Source: Mucilaginibacter agri (lineage in GTDB: Bacteria; Bacteroidota; Bacteroidia; Sphingobacteriales; Sphingobacteriaceae). From it: DNA of 64,000 nt. The position numbers and the translations under genes were made by a program. The stretch spans positions 806,001-870,000 of the forward strand of contig NZ_WWEO01000044.1 of assembly GCF_009928685.1 (NCBI RefSeq), written 5' to 3'. Below, piece after piece: positions 60,528-64,000 of this stretch (positions are counted from its first letter, which is position 1; every line of letters starts with the position of its first letter). Below the pieces are notes generated by a model. It searched no databases, was not told the DNA's origin, and worked only from the letters and a program-made list of their open reading frames with translations.

Positions 60528-60908
60528 CTAGGCACCCAATACGCTAATAAGGTAATCGATCTGGTTGTCCCATATCAATTTTCGCTCGGGGATGGCATCT
60601 TCGGTGGCATAATCGGTAATGGCCAGGGCAACATCGTTAGTTAGCTCGTCTTGCACAATTTCCATTTCGAAATAGCATTGTGGTTCGTCGTCAACCCACT
60701 TAAATCTTACCACTTTATTCTCCTTTGTGAAGAGTAATTTGGCTTTCTGTTGTTCATCATCCCAGGTAAAAGTGTACACGTGGTCGCGAACCGTAACTGA
60801 ATCGGCAAACCATTGCATCAGCCCGTTGGCCTCACTGATGAAACTATAAAGTATTCTTGGTGAGGATCTTATCTCATATTCGATATGATATTTCTTCTTC
60901 TCAGACAT
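60528..60908 (-). CDS. START-like (SRPBCC) domain protein
   Basis: The 126-residue soluble protein has a single START/SRPBCC fold, seen in YHIEYEIRSSPRILYSFISE, GLMQWFADSVTVRD and the final helix KLIWDNQIDYLISVLG. It resembles the small START-like family widespread in Bacteroidota. The fold binds hydrophobic ligands in a cavity, but the ligand is unknown. It is the first gene of the minus-strand operon with the LPS permease. The tRNA-Met gene is divergent. Confidence 0.82.
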   Translation of the reverse strand: MSEKKKYHIEYEIRSSPRILYSFISEANGLMQWFADSVTVRDHVYTFTWDDEQQKAKLLFTKENKVVRFKWVDDEPQCYFEMEIVQDELTNDVALAITDYATEDAIPERKLIWDNQIDYLISVLGA

Positions 60909-60978
60909 AGGGGTCGCAATAGTTAAAAGTGCTTGGGGAGTTTTTTGAACATTTTTTCTAAAGAAAAGTATTTTCTAC

Positions 60979-60986
60979 TATATTTG
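60979..60986 (+). promoter_or_regulatory. -7 promoter element of the tRNA-Met gene
   Basis: TATATTTG is a perfect TAnnTTTG element. The mature tRNA begins at 61065, so the primary transcript would have a 5' leader of about 70 nt. Confidence 0.55.
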
Positions 60987-61064
60987 CAAACCTTTTTAGG
61001 AAAGCACGCAGCTATATTCAATAAGTTATTAACATAGTACGCTGAAATCCTTAAAACGGCATAC

Positions 61065-61138
61065 GGCGGGGTAGCTCAGATGGTTAGAGCGTAGGATTCA
61101 TAACCCTAAGGTCGGCAGTTCGATCCTGCTCCCCGCTA
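61065..61138 (+). tRNA. tRNA-Met (anticodon CAT)
   Basis: The 74-nt sequence folds as a cloverleaf. The acceptor stem GGCGGGG pairs with CCCCGCT (first pair G-T). The D-arm has GCTC...GAGC, the anticodon loop is TTCATAA with stem TAGGA/CCCTA (one mismatch-like pair), and the T-loop is TTCGATC. The anticodon is CAT at 61099-61101. The first pair is not the C-A mismatch of initiator tRNA, so elongator Met is likely; tRNA-Ile with modified CAT cannot be excluded. CCA is not encoded. A terminator follows at once. Confidence 0.93.
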
Positions 61139-61145
61139 CTGGTAA

Positions 61146-61172
61146 AAAAGCCACTCTTTCGAGTGGCTTTTC
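61146..61172 (+). terminator. Intrinsic terminator after tRNA-Met
   Basis: AAAAGCCACTC (61146-61156) and GAGTGGCTTTT (61161-61171) form an 11-bp stem with loop TTTC, with a T-rich end. Confidence 0.88.
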
Positions 61173-61246
61173 TTATTTTAGTATAGTTCTGGAATAAGTC
61201 TTACCCGGGTTATGCTCTCTTAGAGCTACCCTTGCAAAGATTTCAA

Positions 61247-63196
61247 TCAATTATTTAGAATCCAATTTGCTTCCTCGTTTGCTGATAACACCACTATACC
61301 ATCTGAACTTGTAGCTCCTTCTTTTGATTTCGTAACCAATTTAAGTTGCCTGCCTTTAAAAACAGACGAAAGATCGACAGCAAAGCTGCGTTGTTTGTTG
61401 GATAAGTTTTTGAGCTTAAACTCTTTTGCGGTAATTGTATAACGTATGTTGTATAGCGGGTTAGTAAATTCAATTGTTCCGTAACCGTTAAGGTTTGGCT
61501 TAATAAACAAATCAGCATTTAGGGAATGTTGGATACCTAAGAAATTATCGATAAGCACCGAGGTATAAACGCATGGATATTCATAATACTTATCGGCACC
61601 GTGCCAATCTTTGTTATCAAGGTAGTAGATATGGTTCATGTCATACCTTTCGCCCATGTAGAAAGAATCCTTAACCGCTTCAAGCGCTACCGTTTTAAGT
61701 TGCTTAAAGAGCATATCGTTGTCGTTTCGCTTTCTCCAGTAAGAAGCATCCCACCACCAATAACGCCCGGCAGCACAAAGATCATAAGGCCCACCGTCGC
61801 CAATTTCCGATTTATTGTATGCACCAACATCAGCAGATATAAAACTGGGAAACCTTTGAAATTCTGCGAGATGCGAATCCACCAGCTTTGCTACAGCTTG
61901 GGCTTGGGCTTCTGTAGCAAATCCGAAAGTTACAGGTAGAATGTTCGCCAGCAAATGTATGTGATCATGTGTTACGCCATTTCTATCTATCCAATCTACA
62001 AACCGCTGTTCTTTTTCATCCCAAAACCCTTGCGGTAACGGCTGCACCAGTTGGCGAGCTATTTTTTTAGAAAATTCAGCGTAATAATTTGATTTATCTG
62101 CCCTGTTCAAAATGCTTTCCATTTGTGCCAATAATTGGAAGGTATAGGCTGCCAATGCCCCCGACATCGTTTCACGGCCGTCTTTCATCACCTGATCTTC
62201 ATAATACACGTCAGACCATACACGGCCGTATTTATCGGTGTTTGCAATCGTAAGCGAAGCCGCATTTTCAAGGTTTTCAATGTTTTTTGTCAGCCACGAA
62301 AGATCTTTGGTAGCCTCAAAGTAGTGAAACGACTCTTCCAGAACCTCCATATTTCCTGTTAACAGAAACATATCGGCATTCTCTTTACCGTTTTGGCTAT
62401 TTCTGCGGATATGGTATTCGCGTTCGCCAGACGGTTGCACAGAACAGGGGGCCCGGAATAAACCTTCCGGATCGTCTTGCATTAATTTAAATTGAAGCTC
62501 TATCATCCGTTTCACCATATCAACATCCAGGTCGGAGGCAAAAGCGAGGCGCCCTTTTATCTGAAATTCGTGATCAACATCTGGATAAGAACCGGCGTAG
62601 GCACGTGGATTTAATGTGCTTATTACGTACCCGCTTGAATAGGGATAGTTTTTTGCCTTGGTTTTTTCAATCACAGATTGCAGCATGGTGCCCCAGTAAA
62701 AACCAGCCAGGGCATTTGCCAATGTATCTCCGCTTTGAATGTTTAGAGTATATCGGTTGTTAAAACAATCGCTATGAGGGCGAGCCTCGGCAGTATGCAA
62801 TTCAAATTTGGGAGAATATACTTTTACTTTTAACCGGCCTTTTTCTGCAACTGCCGAAACAGAATCGCGGCCGGATAATTTGATCAAATAAGCGTGATCT
62901 TTTGAAAACGGATCTTGAGGCAAAACCCACAAATTTGTATTTGCACTAACCTTGCCCGAATCTGCATTAAGTGGCAGCACATACCATTTATCGCCTTCCC
63001 GGTTTATGCCAATGCAGGTGTGTGTTGTAAAAGTTAGTTCAATAGGGTTATGGCCATCCAGCGCGCTCACCGAGGAGACACCATTTATAATTTTTGCTTT
63101 AGCATTATTTACATTCTGTAGTATACCCGAGGCCTTAATCTGAGCTTCAACTATAAAACTATTCAACAAAAAAATTGCGACTAAAAGCTTTCTCAT
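61247..63196 (-). CDS. Secreted glycoside-hydrolase-like protein of the (alpha/alpha)6 barrel type
   Basis: I choose the ATG at 63196, which gives a signal peptide (LLVAIFLLNSFIVEAQ). The 649-residue protein has an N-terminal beta-sandwich and a central alpha-barrel with motifs such as EGLFRAPCSVQPSGEREYHI, ATKDLSWLTKNIENLENAAS and YGRVWSDVYYEDQVMKDGRE. The last 120 residues form a beta domain. The fold is that of six-hairpin glycosidases (alpha-L-rhamnosidase or debranching-like). WWWDASYW is a likely substrate-site motif. No SusCD pair is nearby and the sugar is unknown. It is a single gene on the minus strand. Confidence 0.7.
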   Translation of the reverse strand: MRKLLVAIFLLNSFIVEAQIKASGILQNVNNAKAKIINGVSSVSALDGHNPIELTFTTHTCIGINREGDKWYVLPLNADSGKVSANTNLWVLPQDPFSKDHAYLIKLSGRDSVSAVAEKGRLKVKVYSPKFELHTAEARPHSDCFNNRYTLNIQSGDTLANALAGFYWGTMLQSVIEKTKAKNYPYSSGYVISTLNPRAYAGSYPDVDHEFQIKGRLAFASDLDVDMVKRMIELQFKLMQDDPEGLFRAPCSVQPSGEREYHIRRNSQNGKENADMFLLTGNMEVLEESFHYFEATKDLSWLTKNIENLENAASLTIANTDKYGRVWSDVYYEDQVMKDGRETMSGALAAYTFQLLAQMESILNRADKSNYYAEFSKKIARQLVQPLPQGFWDEKEQRFVDWIDRNGVTHDHIHLLANILPVTFGFATEAQAQAVAKLVDSHLAEFQRFPSFISADVGAYNKSEIGDGGPYDLCAAGRYWWWDASYWRKRNDNDMLFKQLKTVALEAVKDSFYMGERYDMNHIYYLDNKDWHGADKYYEYPCVYTSVLIDNFLGIQHSLNADLFIKPNLNGYGTIEFTNPLYNIRYTITAKEFKLKNLSNKQRSFAVDLSSVFKGRQLKLVTKSKEGATSSDGIVVLSANEEANWILNN

Positions 63197-63532
63197 AACT
63201 GATAAATTTGGCAACGCTTTAACGGTATTCAGAATATGCTTTTGCTTGCGCAGGCGTTGACAGCTAGATTAGTTAATGTCAATATTACATTTATTATCAT
63301 TGACGCTAAAAAATCACCAAATCCGCGATTTGCACTTTACACTTCTAATTACCGTTGCTGTTTTAAGTTTATTTGGAAACCGAATATAAAGGTTTATCTC
63401 CACATCTAAAAATCTGCCCGGGCCGTCAATTAATAGAGACATGCTACAATTAGCACATCTCTATCCACGCAGAATTATTAACAAGATGAAGCGCTATTTT
63501 GGGGCCAATGGCCAGTTATGCCACTGCAACAC
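63197..63532. other. Intergenic region with no supported gene
   Basis: This stretch of about 330 bp is AT-rich with no ORF over 40 codons that looks real. Near 63437-63464 lies an imperfect stem (AGAGACATGCT with AGCACATCTCT) that could end the monooxygenase transcript. GTCAATATTACATTTATTAT near 63277 begins another weak palindrome. The promoter of the glycosidase-like gene should be here but is not clear. Confidence 0.45.
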
Positions 63533-64000
63533 TCAGTTACTGCTACCAGAAAGCATTTGAATTAATTTCTGTACGGATTCATCGGTAGGTGCTGCGAAAT
63601 CTTCAATTCCTTCCATCGTTTCATCAGTTAAGGCAGCAGCCCGGCTAATCATCTTGTCTTCATAAGCCGCAACGGCAACGTGCAAATCCGGATATTCAGC
63701 GCTCGTTAAACATTCGCTCAGTTCCAATGCGTCCAGCATTGCCAGATTAACGCCTTCGCCGTTTGGCGGCATCAAATGCGCTGCATCGCCCAGCAGGGTT
63801 ATATTAGCTTTTGTTTTCCACCTTTGTTCGAGCGGAAAGTAGTTCAGCGGGCGCGGTGTAAATTGGGTACAGGCCTTAAACAAAGTGTAAAAAACAGGGT
63901 TCCAATCCTGATAAAAACTGACCAAATATTGATAAACTTCGCCGGCATTGTTAAAGTTAATTCCGCTGGTGCTGGTCCAGTGTTCGGGATACATAGATGC
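63533..64000 (-). CDS. FAD-dependent monooxygenase (TetX/PHBH type), 5' end cut off by the window edge
   Basis: The visible 155 codons are the C-terminal part of a flavoprotein monooxygenase. The motif TLLGDAAHLMPPNGEGVN, which binds the FAD ribityl and phosphate, is followed by LAMLDALELSECL. This is typical of the PHBH/TetX group, whose members hydroxylate aromatic compounds or antibiotics with NAD(P)H. The frame remains open to the window edge, so the Met near 63994 is internal. The N-terminal FAD-binding GxGxxG region lies outside the window. Whether it acts on tetracyclines cannot be told. Confidence 0.88.
   Translation of the reverse strand, partial: ASMYPEHWTSTSGINFNNAGEVYQYLVSFYQDWNPVFYTLFKACTQFTPRPLNYFPLEQRWKTKANITLLGDAAHLMPPNGEGVNLAMLDALELSECLTSAEYPDLHVAVAAYEDKMISRAAALTDETMEGIEDFAAPTDESVQKLIQMLSGSSN

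Noticed and set aside
63533..64000. Tetracycline-resistance gene tetX
   Set aside because: Only the general FAD-binding motif of the group is visible; many related monooxygenases have other substrates and the N-terminal half is missing.

Overview
This window looks like chromosomal DNA of a Bacteroidota bacterium of the family Sphingobacteriaceae, most like Mucilaginibacter or Pedobacter. The reasons are the gene order parA-parB-DUF5683-dapB-lepB, the ftsX-DUF3098-uppP-truB-ribF cluster, the moderately AT-rich sequence, the many TAnnTTTG -7 promoter elements, the weak Shine-Dalgarno sites and the many small lipoproteins. The genus is inferred; there is no 16S gene. Both ends cut a gene: a PfkB sugar kinase at the left and an FAD monooxygenase at the right.

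Layout. 0-6.2 kb, plus strand: sugar kinase end, VWA protein with AAA ATPase partner, metallophosphoesterase, UbiA-like membrane protein, methyltransferase. 6.2-10.5 kb, minus: lepB, dapB, DUF5683, parB, parA. 10.7-17.7 kb: FMN reductase, sorbosone-dehydrogenase-like lipoprotein, TonB-dependent receptor, BtuF-like protein, LysE exporter, DUF2157-like protein. 17.8-24.9 kb, mostly minus: ribF, truB, uppP, DUF3098, ftsX, ABC exporter, truA. 25-31 kb: DUF4293, hydrolase, DEAD-box helicase, small secreted proteins, gpsA. 31.3-32.9 kb: a decayed lipoprotein/Tae4-amidase/putative immunity locus. 33-40.7 kb: efflux adaptor and TolC, polysaccharide deacetylase, map, aconitase. 40.7-42.4 kb: an accessory pocket. 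42.4-64 kb: uvrA, ECF sigma factor, nth, recA, SDR, esterase, tsaD, tamB, ribBA, LptF/G permease, START-like protein, tRNA-Met, a glycosidase-like protein and the monooxygenase end.

Most of the window is housekeeping. The unusual parts are these. (1) Between acnA and uvrA, four tandem 28-30-codon ORFs encode related hydrophobic peptides with a central AAPL motif. Two of them differ only at synonymous sites. They resemble Fst/Ldr type I toxins, PSM-like peptides or leaderless bacteriocins, and I know of no description of them. (2) Next to the array, the last 26 codons of uvrA are duplicated, and a gene for a secreted protein lies between the two copies. (3) A Tae4-type peptidoglycan amidase is split by a frameshift. 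The lipoprotein gene upstream also looks shifted, at an A7 run, while the putative exported immunity gene is intact. (4) A palindromic repeat is embedded in frame in truA. (5) A family of intergenic inverted repeats has arms built on a loose 7-bp period. (6) Several hairpins end only 11-15 nt before start codons.
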